Counted from the first letter of the stretch, positions 45,677 to 54,742 are shown. The stretch: DNA of 64,000 nucleotides from Bradyrhizobium ottawaense (GCF_002278135.3 NZ_CP029425.2:4130001-4194000), one strand, 5' to 3'. A program made the numbers and translations. The notes: generated by a model not told the origin, from the letters alone.

Positions 45677-46669
45677 TTACTTCGCCGTCAGCTTCACGCC
45701 GAGCCGGCCCGCCAGCTCCTGCACGAACTGCCAGGCGACGCGGCCCGAGCGGGAGCCGCGGGTGGTCGACCATTCCAGCGCCTCGCGCTCCAGCGCCTCA
45801 TCGTCGACCTCAATGCCGAAATGGCTGCAATAGCCGCGCACCATGGCGAGGTATTCGTCCTGGCTGCAGCGGTGGAAGCCGAGCCACAGGCCGAAGCGAT
45901 CTGACAGCGAGACCTTCTCTTCGACGGCTTCGCCGGGATTGATCGCGGTCGAGCGCTCGTTCTCGATCATGTCGCGCGCCAGCAGATGGCGGCGGTTGGA
46001 GGTGGCGTAGAGGATGACATTCTCGGGCCGGCCCTCGATGCCGCCTTCGAGCACGGCCTTCAGCGATTTGTAGGACGCGTCATTGCCGTCGAAGGAGAGG
46101 TCGTCGATGAACACGATGAAGTGGAAGCTGGCGTCCCGGAGCTTCTCCATCAGCGTCGGCAGCGTTTCGATGTCCTCGCGGTGGATCTCGATCAGCTTCA
46201 CCCTGTCCGCCGGCTTGCGCTCCGCGTTGATGCTGGCGTGCGCCGCCTTCACCAGCGACGACTTGCCCATACCGCGCGCGCCCCAGAGCAGGGCATTGTT
46301 GGCGGGCAGGCCATTGGCGAAGCGCTCGGTGTTCTCCATCAGGATGTCGCGCATCCGGTCGACGCCCTTGAGCAGGAACAGCTCGACGCGGCTGACCCGC
46401 GGCACGGCTGCGAGGCGGCCGTCGGGGTGCCAGACATAGGCATCCGTCTGCTTGAACGACTCGCGTTCGAGGGCCGGCTTGCCCTGGGCGGACAGGTGCG
46501 CCGCAATTGTCTCCAGCGCGCGGACGATGCGCTCCTGGGAGAGGTCTGGGGCTGCCTTGACGGCCCCCTTGGTCGTCCCCTTGGGGCGTTTTGCCGCGAC
46601 GGGGGCGGGCTTGCGGGCAGGGGTGCGGGGGCCTTTGCCGGCCGGGCTTTTGCTAAGGTTTTTGGGCAT
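45677..46669 (-). CDS. DUF815-type AAA ATPase
   Basis: 330-residue ATPase. After a Lys/Pro-rich N-terminal 45 residues come a helical region and the P-loop LLWGARGMGKSSLVKA. Walker B is FHFIVFIDDLSFDGND, and the sensor region is ILYATSNRRHLLARD. A C-terminal lid carries GSRSGRVAWQFVQEL. The layout matches DUF815, an uncharacterised AAA family common in proteobacteria. ATG at 46669 is chosen (MPKNLSKSP). It is divergent from yajC, with 182 bp between the two starts. Function unknown. Confidence 0.88.
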   Translation of the reverse strand: MPKNLSKSPAGKGPRTPARKPAPVAAKRPKGTTKGAVKAAPDLSQERIVRALETIAAHLSAQGKPALERESFKQTDAYVWHPDGRLAAVPRVSRVELFLLKGVDRMRDILMENTERFANGLPANNALLWGARGMGKSSLVKAAHASINAERKPADRVKLIEIHREDIETLPTLMEKLRDASFHFIVFIDDLSFDGNDASYKSLKAVLEGGIEGRPENVILYATSNRRHLLARDMIENERSTAINPGEAVEEKVSLSDRFGLWLGFHRCSQDEYLAMVRGYCSHFGIEVDDEALEREALEWSTTRGSRSGRVAWQFVQELAGRLGVKLTAK

Positions 46670-46851
46670 GTCCGAAGTTCCTGAGAACGCAGCCTTATCG
46701 GGCCTGACGGCGCGCCGCAAGGTGGGTCAAAAGGGCAGTCTGGCAGCGTTGCAATTGGGGCAATGGCCGCTATAGTCCGCGCGAATTTGACCGAACCGGT
46801 CGCCTTTGAGGGCCTGACCGGCTTTCCCCCGTTCTCACGAGGATCGTCCGA

Positions 46852-47226
46852 ATGCTGATTACCCCTGCGTATGCCCAGGCCGCGGGCGCCGGCGACACCA
46901 ACAGCATGTTGATGTCGCTGCTGCCGTTCGCCCTGATCTTCGTGATCATGTACTTCCTGATTCTGCGTCCGCAGCAGAAGAAGGTCCGTGATCATGCCGA
47001 CCTCGTGAAGAATATCCGCCGCGGCGACACCGTCGTGACCTCGGGCGGCCTCGTCGGCAAGGTCACCAAGGTCGTCGACGACGACCAGATCGAGTTCGAG
47101 ATTTCCGACGGCGTCCGCGTGCGGCAGATGCGCCAGATGATCTCGGGCGTGCGCGCCAAGGGCGAGCCGGCGAAGGAATCCAAGGATAGCAAGGAAGCCG
47201 CCAAGGACGACGCCGCCTCGAAGTGA
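46852..47226 (+). CDS. yajC: Preprotein translocase subunit YajC
   Basis: 124-residue Sec accessory protein: short N-terminus, one TM segment (MLMSLLPFALIFVIMYFLIL) and the signature RPQQKKVRDHADLVKNI, then RRGDTVVTSGGLVGKVTKV. The C-terminal ~25 residues are Lys/Glu/Ala-rich. First gene of yajC-secD-secF, 47 bp ahead of secD. GAGGATCG precedes the ATG. Confidence 0.96.
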   Translation: MLITPAYAQAAGAGDTNSMLMSLLPFALIFVIMYFLILRPQQKKVRDHADLVKNIRRGDTVVTSGGLVGKVTKVVDDDQIEFEISDGVRVRQMRQMISGVRAKGEPAKESKDSKEAAKDDAASK

Positions 47227-47273
47227 GCGCGTCCGCGGGCATCTCAAGTCTCCTGATCTGACAGGTCCAGTCG

Positions 47274-48878
47274 ATGTTGTATTTCACGCGGTGGAAGGCG
47301 CTCGGGATCATCCTGACGGCGCTGATCGTGTGCCTCTGCGCGGTCCCGAACTTCTTCCCCGAGGCCCAGGTCAAGACCTGGCCCGCCTGGGCGCAGCGCC
47401 GGCTCGTGCTCGGCCTTGACCTCCAGGGTGGCTCCTACCTGCTGCTCGAGGTCGATTCCAACTACGTGAAGAAGGAACGGCTCGACCAGGTCCGTGACGA
47501 CGTTCGCCGCACGCTGCGCGATGCCAAGATCGGCTTCACCGGCGGCGTCACCGTGCGCAACGACGCGGTCGAGGTTCGCATCACCAAGGAATCCGACGCT
47601 CAGGCGGCGCTCGCCAAGCTGCGCGAGCTGTCTCAGCCGCTGGGCGGCCTGATGGGATCCAGCGGTCAGCGCGACCTTGAGGTGACCGATGCCGGCGGCG
47701 GGGTGATCCGCCTGAGCGTCCCGCAGGCCGCGATGCTCGATCGCCTGCGCAAGACCATCGAGCAGTCGATCCAGATCGTCGAACGCCGCGTCAACGAGCT
47801 CGGCACCGTCGAGCCCGTGATCCAGCGCCAGGGCAATGACCGCATCCTGGTGCAGGTCCCCGGACTTCAGGACCCGACCCGCCTGAAGGAACTGCTGGGC
47901 AAGACTGCGAAGATGGAATTCCGCATGGTCGACACCTCCGTGCCGCCGGATCAGGCGCAAGCGGGCAGGTTGCCGCCGGAATCCGAACTCCTGATGAGCG
48001 CATCGCCGCCGCCCACGCCCTATGTGGTCAAGAAGCAGGTGCTGGTCGCCGGTGGCGATCTGACCGACGCCCAGGCGAGCTTCGACCAGCGCACGGGCGA
48101 GCCGGTCGTCAGCTTCAAGTTCAACACCTCGGGTGCGCGCAAGTTCTCGCAGGCCACGCAGGAGAACGTGGGCCTGCCGTTCGCGATCGTTCTGGATAAC
48201 AAGGTGATCTCGGCGCCCGTCATCCGCGAGCCCATCACCGGCGGCCAGGGCCAGATCTCCGGCAGCTTCACCGTGCAATCGGCCAACGATCTGGCGATCC
48301 TGCTGCGCGCCGGCGCATTGCCGGCGCCGCTGACGGTGGTCGAGGAGCGCACCGTCGGTCCGGGCCTCGGCCAGGACTCGATCGAGAAGGGCGAACTCGC
48401 GGCCTATGTCGGCTCCATCCTCGTCATCATCTTCATGCTGCTGACCTACCGGCTGTTCGGGGTGTTCGCGAACATCGCGGTGGCCATCAACGTCGCCATG
48501 ATCTTCGGCCTGCTGTCGCTGCTCAACGCCACGCTGACGCTGCCCGGCATTGCCGGCATCGTGCTCACCGTCGGCATCGCCGTGGACTCCAACGTGCTGA
48601 TCTACGAGCGCATCCGCGAAGAGCTGCGCGGCGGTCGCAACGCGATCTCGGCGATCGACGCCGGCTTCAAGCGGGCGCTCGCGACCATCCTCGATTCCAA
48701 CATCACAACCTTCATTGCCGCCGCGGTGCTGTTCTACATCGGCACCGGCCCGGTGCGCGGCTTCGCCGTGACGCTCGGCATCGGCATCATCACCACGGTG
48801 TTCACCGCCTTCACGCTGACGCGGCTGATCGTCGCCTGGTGGGTGCGGTGGAAGCGGCCGCAGAGCGTGCCGATCTAG
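47274..48878 (+). CDS. secD: Protein translocase subunit SecD
   Basis: 534-residue RND-like export subunit using the proton-motive force late in Sec export. TM1 is at about 8-28, with D1 hallmark LGLDLQGGSYLLLEV, then the periplasmic P1 domain and the second D/G motif GQISGSFTVQSANDLAILLR. A five-TM block from about 380 follows (GSILVIIFMLLTYRLFGVFA, LTLPGIAGIVLTVGIAVDSN, VLIYERIREEL). Ten bp ahead of secF. Confidence 0.97.
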   Translation: MLYFTRWKALGIILTALIVCLCAVPNFFPEAQVKTWPAWAQRRLVLGLDLQGGSYLLLEVDSNYVKKERLDQVRDDVRRTLRDAKIGFTGGVTVRNDAVEVRITKESDAQAALAKLRELSQPLGGLMGSSGQRDLEVTDAGGGVIRLSVPQAAMLDRLRKTIEQSIQIVERRVNELGTVEPVIQRQGNDRILVQVPGLQDPTRLKELLGKTAKMEFRMVDTSVPPDQAQAGRLPPESELLMSASPPPTPYVVKKQVLVAGGDLTDAQASFDQRTGEPVVSFKFNTSGARKFSQATQENVGLPFAIVLDNKVISAPVIREPITGGQGQISGSFTVQSANDLAILLRAGALPAPLTVVEERTVGPGLGQDSIEKGELAAYVGSILVIIFMLLTYRLFGVFANIAVAINVAMIFGLLSLLNATLTLPGIAGIVLTVGIAVDSNVLIYERIREELRGGRNAISAIDAGFKRALATILDSNITTFIAAAVLFYIGTGPVRGFAVTLGIGIITTVFTAFTLTRLIVAWWVRWKRPQSVPI

Positions 48879-48888
48879 GAGCCTGATC

Positions 48889-49908
48889 GTGACTCACACC
48901 GTTCTCATCGGGCTCGGCGTCCTCATTGCCGTCCTCACCGTGGTTGCCGCGCTCGGCCTGCTGCCGTCGCTGCGTATCGTCCCTGACGAAACGCATTTCG
49001 ATTTCACGCGCTTCCGCCGCATCAGCTTCCCGATCTCGGCGGCGCTGTCGATCGTCGCGATCACGTTGTTCTTCACCCATGGCCTGAATTTCGGCATCGA
49101 CTTCCGCGGCGGCACGCTGCTGGAGGTCAGGGCGAAGTCGGGCGCCGCCGACATCGCCGCGATGCGCACGACGCTGGATGGATTGCGTCTCGGCGAAGTG
49201 CAGTTGCAGCAGTTCGGCGATGCCGCGAACGTCCTGATCCGCGTCGCGGAGCAGCCGGGCGGCGATGCCGCGCAGCAGGAGGCGGTGCAGAAGGTTCGTT
49301 CCGCGCTCGGCGATTCCGTCGAGTATCGCCGCGTCGAAGTGGTCGGCCCGCGCGTCTCCGGCGAGCTGCTGGCCTTCGGCATGCTCGGTCTGATGCTCGC
49401 GATCGTCTCGATCCTGATCTATCTCTGGTTCCGGTTCGAATGGCAGTTCGCGTTAGGGGCCATGATCGCCAACGTGCACGACATCGTGCTCACGATCGGC
49501 TTCATGTCGATCAGCCAGGTCGATTTCGACCTGACCAGTATCGCCGCGCTGCTGACCATTCTCGGCTATTCGCTCAACGACACCGTCGTCATCTACGACC
49601 GAATCCGCGAAATGCTGCGGCGCTACAAGAAGATGCCAATGCCGCAGCTGCTCAACGAGTCCATCAACTCGACGCTGTCGCGCTCGATCATCACCCACTT
49701 CACGGTGACGCTGGCGCTGCTGGCGCTGCTCCTGTTCGGCGGGCACGCGATCCACAGCTTCACCGCGGTGATGATGTTCGGCGTGGTGCTGGTCGGCACC
49801 TACACCTCGATCTTCATCGCGGCGCCGATCCTGATCTATCTCGGCGTCGGCGAGCATCGCGAGGATGCGCCCGATACGGCACCACCGGCGAAGAAAAGCA
49901 AGGCATGA
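48889..49908 (+). CDS. secF: Protein translocase subunit SecF
   Basis: 339-residue partner of SecD with six TM segments. Signatures: FGIDFRGGTLLEVRAKS, then EYRRVEVVGPRVSGELL, LTILGYSLNDTVVIYDRIRE and LSRSIITHFTVTLALLALLL. The N-terminus has an extra hydrophobic segment (VLIGLGVLIAVLTVVAALGL) ahead of the usual TM1. GTG start with TAGGAG seven bases upstream. A nested hairpin follows the stop. Confidence 0.96.
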   Translation: MTHTVLIGLGVLIAVLTVVAALGLLPSLRIVPDETHFDFTRFRRISFPISAALSIVAITLFFTHGLNFGIDFRGGTLLEVRAKSGAADIAAMRTTLDGLRLGEVQLQQFGDAANVLIRVAEQPGGDAAQQEAVQKVRSALGDSVEYRRVEVVGPRVSGELLAFGMLGLMLAIVSILIYLWFRFEWQFALGAMIANVHDIVLTIGFMSISQVDFDLTSIAALLTILGYSLNDTVVIYDRIREMLRRYKKMPMPQLLNESINSTLSRSIITHFTVTLALLALLLFGGHAIHSFTAVMMFGVVLVGTYTSIFIAAPILIYLGVGEHREDAPDTAPPAKKSKA

Positions 49909-49960
49909 TCCGAACCGCATGCCCTCGCAGGCGTTTGCGAGGGCAGTAAGCCCATTCGGA
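49909..49960 (+). other. Nested hairpin between secF and Mth938-like gene
   Basis: GCCCTCGCA (49921-49929) pairs exactly with TGCGAGGGC (49936-49944), and flanking TCCGAA (49909-49914) pairs with TTCGGA (49955-49960). There is no T-tract. It may be a processing or stabilising site that separates the secDF message from the next two genes, or a leader structure, since it ends 8 bp before the next ATG. Confidence 0.45.
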
Positions 49961-49968
49961 CGAAGCTC

Positions 49969-50352
49969 ATGGCCGGCGATCCCAATGCACCGCATTTCCC
50001 GCGCTCGGCGCCGATCGAGGCCTATGGCAAGGGCGGCTTCGCCTTCGCCGGCATGTCGCATCGGGGCTCGCTGCTGTGCTTGCCCGACGCGATCTGGGCC
50101 TGGGACGTGACGGATCCCCAGAAGATCGACCGCTATTCGCTGGACCGGGTCTTCACGGCCGCCAACAGCATCGACACGCTCCTGATCGGCACCGGAACCG
50201 GGGTCTGGCTGCCGCCGCCGGCGCTGCGGCAGGCGCTCAAGGCGGTGAGGGTGGTGCTGGATACGATGCAGACCGGCCCTGCGGTGCGCACCTACAACAT
50301 CATGATCGGCGAACGGCGGCGGGTTGCCGCTGCACTGATCGCGGTGCCATGA
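49969..50352 (+). CDS. Mth938-like (DUF498) protein, NDUFAF3 homologue
   Basis: 127-residue protein of the Mth938/DUF498 family: PIEAYGKGGFAFAGMSHRGS, then DTLLIGTGTGVWLPPPALRQ and the C-terminal VRTYNIMIGERRRVAAALIA. The mitochondrial family member NDUFAF3 is an assembly factor for respiratory complex I. The bacterial protein probably has a related membrane-protein assembly role, but this is unproven. It lies between secF and the NDUFAF6-like gene, a neighbourhood reported as conserved in alphaproteobacteria. Confidence 0.88.
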   Translation: MAGDPNAPHFPRSAPIEAYGKGGFAFAGMSHRGSLLCLPDAIWAWDVTDPQKIDRYSLDRVFTAANSIDTLLIGTGTGVWLPPPALRQALKAVRVVLDTMQTGPAVRTYNIMIGERRRVAAALIAVP

Positions 50353-50359
50353 ACAGCAC

Positions 50360-51223
50360 ATGAGCAGCGCCGCGCCGCCGCCCGATTCCGTCACCTTCTG
50401 CGCCGATCTCGTGCGCAGCCATGACTTTCCGCGCTACGTCGCGACGCTGTTCGCGCCCGCCGCCGAGCGCCGCGCGCTGCTGGCGCTCTATGCCTTCAAT
50501 GTCGAGATCGTCCGCGTCCGCGATCAGGTGAGCCAGCCCTTGCCCGGCGAAATCCGCTTTCAATGGTGGACCGACATGCTCTCCGGCCACGTCCATGGCA
50601 GCGCCGAGGGCAATCCGGTGGCGGCGGAACTGCTGCGAGCGATCCGCGATTTCGACCTGCCGGTCGAGCCGCTGTCGCTGCTCGTCGACGAGCACCAGTT
50701 CGACCTCTACAACGACCCGATGCCGACCATGGCGGCGCTGGAAGGCTATCTGGCCGCGACCTCATCGGCGCTGTTCGCTCTGGCGGCGCAGATCCTGGCG
50801 CCGCCCTCGGACGCCACCGTGCATCTCGCCCGTCATGCCGGGCTGGCGCAGGGCATCGTCCAGGTCATTGCAAACCTGCCGCGCGATGCCGCGCACCGTC
50901 AGCTGTTCCTGCCGCAGCAGCTGCTGGCGAGCCTCGGTTGCAACATGGAAGATGTGTTCGCCGGCAAGGAGACGCCGAATTTGCGTTCCGTGCTGGAGCA
51001 GCTCGCGGGCGAAGCGAGGCAGCATCTGGCTACGGCCCTGTCGTTGCTGCCGGAGGTGCCGGCAGCGGCGCGGGCAGCATTTTTGCCGATTGGACAGGTG
51101 CGGGCCGACCTCAAGCTGCTGTCGCAACCCGGGCGCAATCCCTTCACGCCGAGGCCATCGTCCCGGCTGCGCACGCTGTGGACGCTGTGGCGGGCTTCGC
51201 GGTCGCGCGAGTTTACCAAATAG
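50360..51223 (+). CDS. Squalene/phytoene-synthase-fold protein, NDUFAF6-like
   Basis: 287-residue all-helical isoprenoid-synthase fold protein. Both Asp-rich substrate motifs are degraded: the first reads ALYAFNVEIVRVRDQVS instead of a DxxxD, the second is NLPRDAAHRQLFLPQQLL, keeping only one Asp. This argues against prenyl-transfer activity and fits the NDUFAF6 branch, which is a complex I assembly factor. It starts 7 bp after the Mth938-like gene, so the two homologues of complex I assembly factors are co-expressed. Other possibility: a catalytically different squalene synthase-like enzyme. Confidence 0.85.
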   Translation: MSSAAPPPDSVTFCADLVRSHDFPRYVATLFAPAAERRALLALYAFNVEIVRVRDQVSQPLPGEIRFQWWTDMLSGHVHGSAEGNPVAAELLRAIRDFDLPVEPLSLLVDEHQFDLYNDPMPTMAALEGYLAATSSALFALAAQILAPPSDATVHLARHAGLAQGIVQVIANLPRDAAHRQLFLPQQLLASLGCNMEDVFAGKETPNLRSVLEQLAGEARQHLATALSLLPEVPAAARAAFLPIGQVRADLKLLSQPGRNPFTPRPSSRLRTLWTLWRASRSREFTK

Positions 51224-51268
51224 CGGCTGGCTTATCGCCTGAGCCGGCCAAATGCCCTATGCTGTCCT

Positions 51269-52513
51269 ATGGCTGACTTGTCCCCAATCCCACCCTTTGA
51301 TCTCAGCGGTCTGCCGGTCGCCCCAAGCGACATTGCTGCCGCAGCCGAGACGATCAGGGGCGCCGTCGTCGAGACGCCCTGCAGCTACAGCCGCACGCTG
51401 AGCAGCATCTGCGGCTGCGAGATCTGGCTCAAATTCGAGAACCTCCAGTTCACCTCCTCGTTCAAGGAGCGGGGCGCGCTCAACCGCCTCACCGCGCTAA
51501 CGCCGGAGGAGCGCGCGCGGGGCGTGATCGCGATGTCGGCCGGTAACCACGCGCAGGGCGTCGCCTATCACGCCAAGCGGCTCGGCATTCCCGCCACCAT
51601 CGTCATGCCGGTTGGCACGCCCATGGTGAAGGTTGAGAACACCAGGCATCACGGCGCTGAAGTGGTCGTCACAGGCGCGACGCTGGAGGAGGCGGCCGCG
51701 TTCGCGCGAAGCCACGGCGAAGCCAAAAGCATGATCTTCGTCCACCCCTACGACGATCCGCTGGTGATCGCGGGGCAGGGCACGGTCGGGCTGGAGATGA
51801 TGAGGGCCGTGCCGGAGCTCGACACGCTGGTCGTGCCGATCGGCGGCGGCGGCCTGATCAGCGGCATCGGCATCGCGGCGAAATCGATCAAGCCGTCGCT
51901 GCGAATTCTGGGCGTCGAGGCCTGGCTCTATCCCTCGATGTACAACGCCATCCATGACGGCAATCTGCCGGCGCGGGGCGACACGCTCGCCGAAGGCATC
52001 GCGGTGAAATCGCCCGGCAAGATCACGACCGAAATCGTCCGACGCCTCGTCGACGACATTGCGCTTGTCAACGAGGCCGAGCTTGAGCGCGCGGTCGCAA
52101 CCCTGATCTCGATCGAGAAGACGGTCGTCGAGGGCGCCGGCGCCGCCGGCCTTGCCGCTCTGATGTCCGATCCGTCACGCTTTGCCGGCCAGAAAGTCGG
52201 TCTCGTCCTCAGCGGCGGCAATATCGACACGCGGCTGATCGCATCCGTCCTCACGCGCGAGCTGGCGCGCGAGGGGCGGCTGACCCAGCTCTCACTCGAC
52301 ATTCCAGACAGACCCGGGCAATTGGCCGCCGTCGCGGCCCTTTTGGCCGAGGCCGGCGCCAACATCATCGAGGTTTCGCACCAGCGGACCTTCTCCGACC
52401 TGCCGGCCAAGGCCACGCTCCTGCAACTCGTCATCGAGACCCGCGACAGCGCCCATCTCGACGAGGTGATGGCGAAGCTCAGTGCGTCCGGGCTGAGCGC
52501 GCGCTGCACCTAG
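51269..52513 (+). CDS. ilvA: Threonine ammonia-lyase
   Basis: 414-residue PLP enzyme deaminating threonine to 2-oxobutyrate, the first step to isoleucine. The PLP lysine is K66 in TSSFKERGALNRL, SAGNHAQGVA holds the substrate loop, and GGGGLISGIG binds the phosphate. A C-terminal ACT-like domain (about 330-410, LDIPDRPGQLAAVAALLAEA) is present, as in the short ~400-residue class. It could be biosynthetic or catabolic; allosteric behaviour cannot be read. It is convergent with the winged-helix regulator. Confidence 0.92.
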   Translation: MADLSPIPPFDLSGLPVAPSDIAAAAETIRGAVVETPCSYSRTLSSICGCEIWLKFENLQFTSSFKERGALNRLTALTPEERARGVIAMSAGNHAQGVAYHAKRLGIPATIVMPVGTPMVKVENTRHHGAEVVVTGATLEEAAAFARSHGEAKSMIFVHPYDDPLVIAGQGTVGLEMMRAVPELDTLVVPIGGGGLISGIGIAAKSIKPSLRILGVEAWLYPSMYNAIHDGNLPARGDTLAEGIAVKSPGKITTEIVRRLVDDIALVNEAELERAVATLISIEKTVVEGAGAAGLAALMSDPSRFAGQKVGLVLSGGNIDTRLIASVLTRELAREGRLTQLSLDIPDRPGQLAAVAALLAEAGANIIEVSHQRTFSDLPAKATLLQLVIETRDSAHLDEVMAKLSASGLSARCT

Positions 52514-52544
52514 GGCACGTTGAGACGCCAGGCCGAGCCGAGCG

Positions 52545-54098
52545 CTACTCCGGAAGGCCTGCGATGCGGAGAGCGTCGCCGAGCGAGGAAGCGAGCGCTG
52601 GCGCGCAGTTGACGCCCTGAAATTGACGGCCATAGCGGAACGTCGGGTGCAGCTCCAGCACCCGCGCGGCCGCCGCCTTCGCCTCCTGCAATCGTCCAAG
52701 CTTTGCCAGCGCCGCGGCCAATTGCACATGGGTGATGCTGTGGCGAGAATTGGCCTGAACCGAGCGGTAAGCGGCACGGCACGCATCCTCATATCGGCCG
52801 TGATGGAAGTGCCCGAGAGCCTGGGCGTCGAAAGCGGCGAAGGCCCATGGATCGAACGGGCTGAGCCGCAGGCCTCGTTCGCTCCATTCGATAGCGCGGT
52901 CAGGATCTCCGCCCCAGCCGAGCATGACGCTGCCGAGGATGTAGGTCAGCGCCGATGATGGGCTGATGGCGAGCGCGGCCTCGAACGCGATGAAGGCTGC
53001 GGGGCGATCGTGCCCGTCCATGCCGATCGAAAAGCCTGCGAGCGTGAGAGCAAGCGCATCATCCTGGCCATGGGCGATGGCCGAGCGCGCATGGCGGATC
53101 GAGGCCTCGCGATTGGCCTCCTGCAATCCGGCTCGAAGAAACAGGCAATGATGGCACATCGCTGCATTGCCGTGCGCGAGCGCATACGCAGGTTCCAGCG
53201 CGATCGCGCGTTCGAGCAGCACGAGCGCCTGGGTGACCTGGGCCGGCATGCCGGAATCGACGTCCGGCTGGGCGCGCAGGACGAGATCATAGGCATCCAG
53301 GCTGTCCGGCCGCTTGCGCCTGACCCTGTTGATCTCGGCGCGCCGCAGGCTGGGTGCGATCGCACCGACGGTCGACGATGCGATGTCGTCCTGGAGGGCG
53401 AAGACGTCTTCGGACCGGCGGTCAAATCGCTCGGCCCATACGTGCATGCCAGTCGACGCATCGATCAACTGACCGGTGATGCGGACCAGCGTGCCGGTCT
53501 TGCGGACACTGCCTTCCAGCACGTAGCGTACGCCAAGTTCGCGGCCGACCTGCTTCACGTCCACCGCGCGGCCCTTGTACGCGAACGTGGAATTCCGCGC
53601 GATCACGAACAGCCAGTTGATGCGCGAGAGGCCGGTGATGATGTCGTCGACCATCCCGTCGGCAAAATAGTCCTGCTCCTCGTCGCCGCTCAAGTTCGTG
53701 AAAGGTAGCACTGCGATCGACGGCCTGTCGGGCAGTGACAGCAACGGCGCTTGCGGTGTTGCTCGTGCGGGATCCGGATCGGACTTCGTCACGGTCGGAC
53801 CGACATAGCGATAGCCACGGCGCGGCAGCGTCTCGATCCAACGCGCCTCGCCGGAGATGTCCGCCAGCGTGCGCCGCACCGCCGCGATCTGGACGGTCAG
53901 GTTGCTGTCCTCGACGGCCTGGGCGGGCCAGGCCGCCTCGATCAAGGCATCCTTCGAAACCGGCACACCAGCCTGCCGGACGAGGACCGCCAGCAGCAGC
54001 ACTGCGCGCTGGCCGAGAGCGGTCGGCTCAGCACCGTGGAACAGGATCCCCGCATCGCCATCGAGCCGAAAGGGACCAAATTCAAGGATCGTGGCCAT
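52545..54098 (-). CDS. OmpR-type winged-helix regulator with TPR sensor-like region (CadC-type layout)
   Basis: 517-residue protein. A winged helix covers about residues 1-100 (ILEFGPFRLDGDAGILFHGA, PVSKDALIEAAWPAQAVEDS, LTVQIAAVRRTL, TLPRRGYRYVG). A predicted nucleotide-cyclase-associated alpha/beta domain follows (about 130-260, SIAVLPFTNLSGDEEQDYFA, VRYVLEGSVRKTG), then TPR repeats to the C-terminus. No TM segment is visible. The start at ATG 54098 (MATILEFGP) is chosen; a longer open frame upstream is not protein-like and overlaps the divergent gene. It is divergent from the cupin gene and may regulate it. Confidence 0.87.
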   Translation of the reverse strand: MATILEFGPFRLDGDAGILFHGAEPTALGQRAVLLLAVLVRQAGVPVSKDALIEAAWPAQAVEDSNLTVQIAAVRRTLADISGEARWIETLPRRGYRYVGPTVTKSDPDPARATPQAPLLSLPDRPSIAVLPFTNLSGDEEQDYFADGMVDDIITGLSRINWLFVIARNSTFAYKGRAVDVKQVGRELGVRYVLEGSVRKTGTLVRITGQLIDASTGMHVWAERFDRRSEDVFALQDDIASSTVGAIAPSLRRAEINRVRRKRPDSLDAYDLVLRAQPDVDSGMPAQVTQALVLLERAIALEPAYALAHGNAAMCHHCLFLRAGLQEANREASIRHARSAIAHGQDDALALTLAGFSIGMDGHDRPAAFIAFEAALAISPSSALTYILGSVMLGWGGDPDRAIEWSERGLRLSPFDPWAFAAFDAQALGHFHHGRYEDACRAAYRSVQANSRHSITHVQLAAALAKLGRLQEAKAAAARVLELHPTFRYGRQFQGVNCAPALASSLGDALRIAGLPE

Positions 54099-54224
54099 CG
54101 CCGAAGAAGGCCACATTTCGCAGGTTTTTTGCAACGTTTTCCGAACGGCTTCGCGACTTTCCGGCTGGACGGGACCACCATCGCGCGAGCCGTGAGGAAC
54201 GCTGCAACAGCGATGGAGGTGTAC

Positions 54225-54686
54225 ATGACCGCGAAACACGTCATCCGCAGGCCCGGCGAGACCGAGGGGGTCACGCTGCGCGGCCAGCCAATGGCCTTCC
54301 TGGTGACGGGCGAGGACACCAGGCACACGAGCATGTTCGACTGGACAATTCCGGCAGGATTCGCCACCGGCCGGCACGTTCATCGTGTTCAGGAGGAGAC
54401 CTTCTACATGCTCGAAGGCGAGTGTGAATGGTTCGTCGGGGATGAGATTGTCCGGGCAACCCCAGGAACCTTCCTCTTCATTCCTCCCGGTGTTCCCCAC
54501 AACATCACCAACGCGAGCGAGAAGCCCGCGCGTGTGCTCATGACCGTATCCCCGCCGGGACACGAGCATTACTTCGAGGAGCTGGCGAAGCTGACAGCAA
54601 GCGGTCGCCCGGATGCGAAGGCCATCAGCGAGCTACGCGCCCGCTTCGATACCGACCAGCTCTCGGCGCTGACGACAAGAGCTTGA
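54225..54686 (+). CDS. Cupin-domain protein
   Basis: 153-residue single-cupin protein. Metal-binding motif 1 is GRHVHRVQEETFYMLEGE (two His, Glu) and motif 2 is FIPPGVPHNITNA (His), fitting a dioxygenase- or isomerase-type beta barrel. The substrate cannot be read. GGAGGT lies five bases before the chosen ATG; an ATG 12 bases earlier is possible. It is divergent from the winged-helix/TPR regulator with a 126-bp shared promoter region. Confidence 0.88.
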   Translation: MTAKHVIRRPGETEGVTLRGQPMAFLVTGEDTRHTSMFDWTIPAGFATGRHVHRVQEETFYMLEGECEWFVGDEIVRATPGTFLFIPPGVPHNITNASEKPARVLMTVSPPGHEHYFEELAKLTASGRPDAKAISELRARFDTDQLSALTTRA

Positions 54687-54717
54687 AGCCCAGACGGCGC
54701 GACTGTGGACCGACTTC

Positions 54718-54739
54718 AAGGCCCGGCCGCGCCGGCCTT
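54718..54739. terminator. Bidirectional terminator-like hairpin
   Basis: AAGGCC pairs with GGCCTT around a GC-rich core that can also pair internally, followed by TTTGTT on the plus strand. It lies between the convergent cupin and aminotransferase genes and may end both transcripts. Confidence 0.55.
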
Positions 54740-54742
54740 TTG

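Noticed and set aside
50360..51223. Carotenoid or hopanoid biosynthesis enzyme (phytoene/squalene synthase)
   Set aside because: The first Asp-rich motif is missing, the second is reduced, and no hpn or crt genes are near; an NDUFAF6-like role fits better.
53751..54686. 311-residue version of the cupin protein
   Set aside because: The N-terminal half overlaps the winged-helix gene on the other strand and is not protein-like; a good ribosome site precedes the ATG at 54225.
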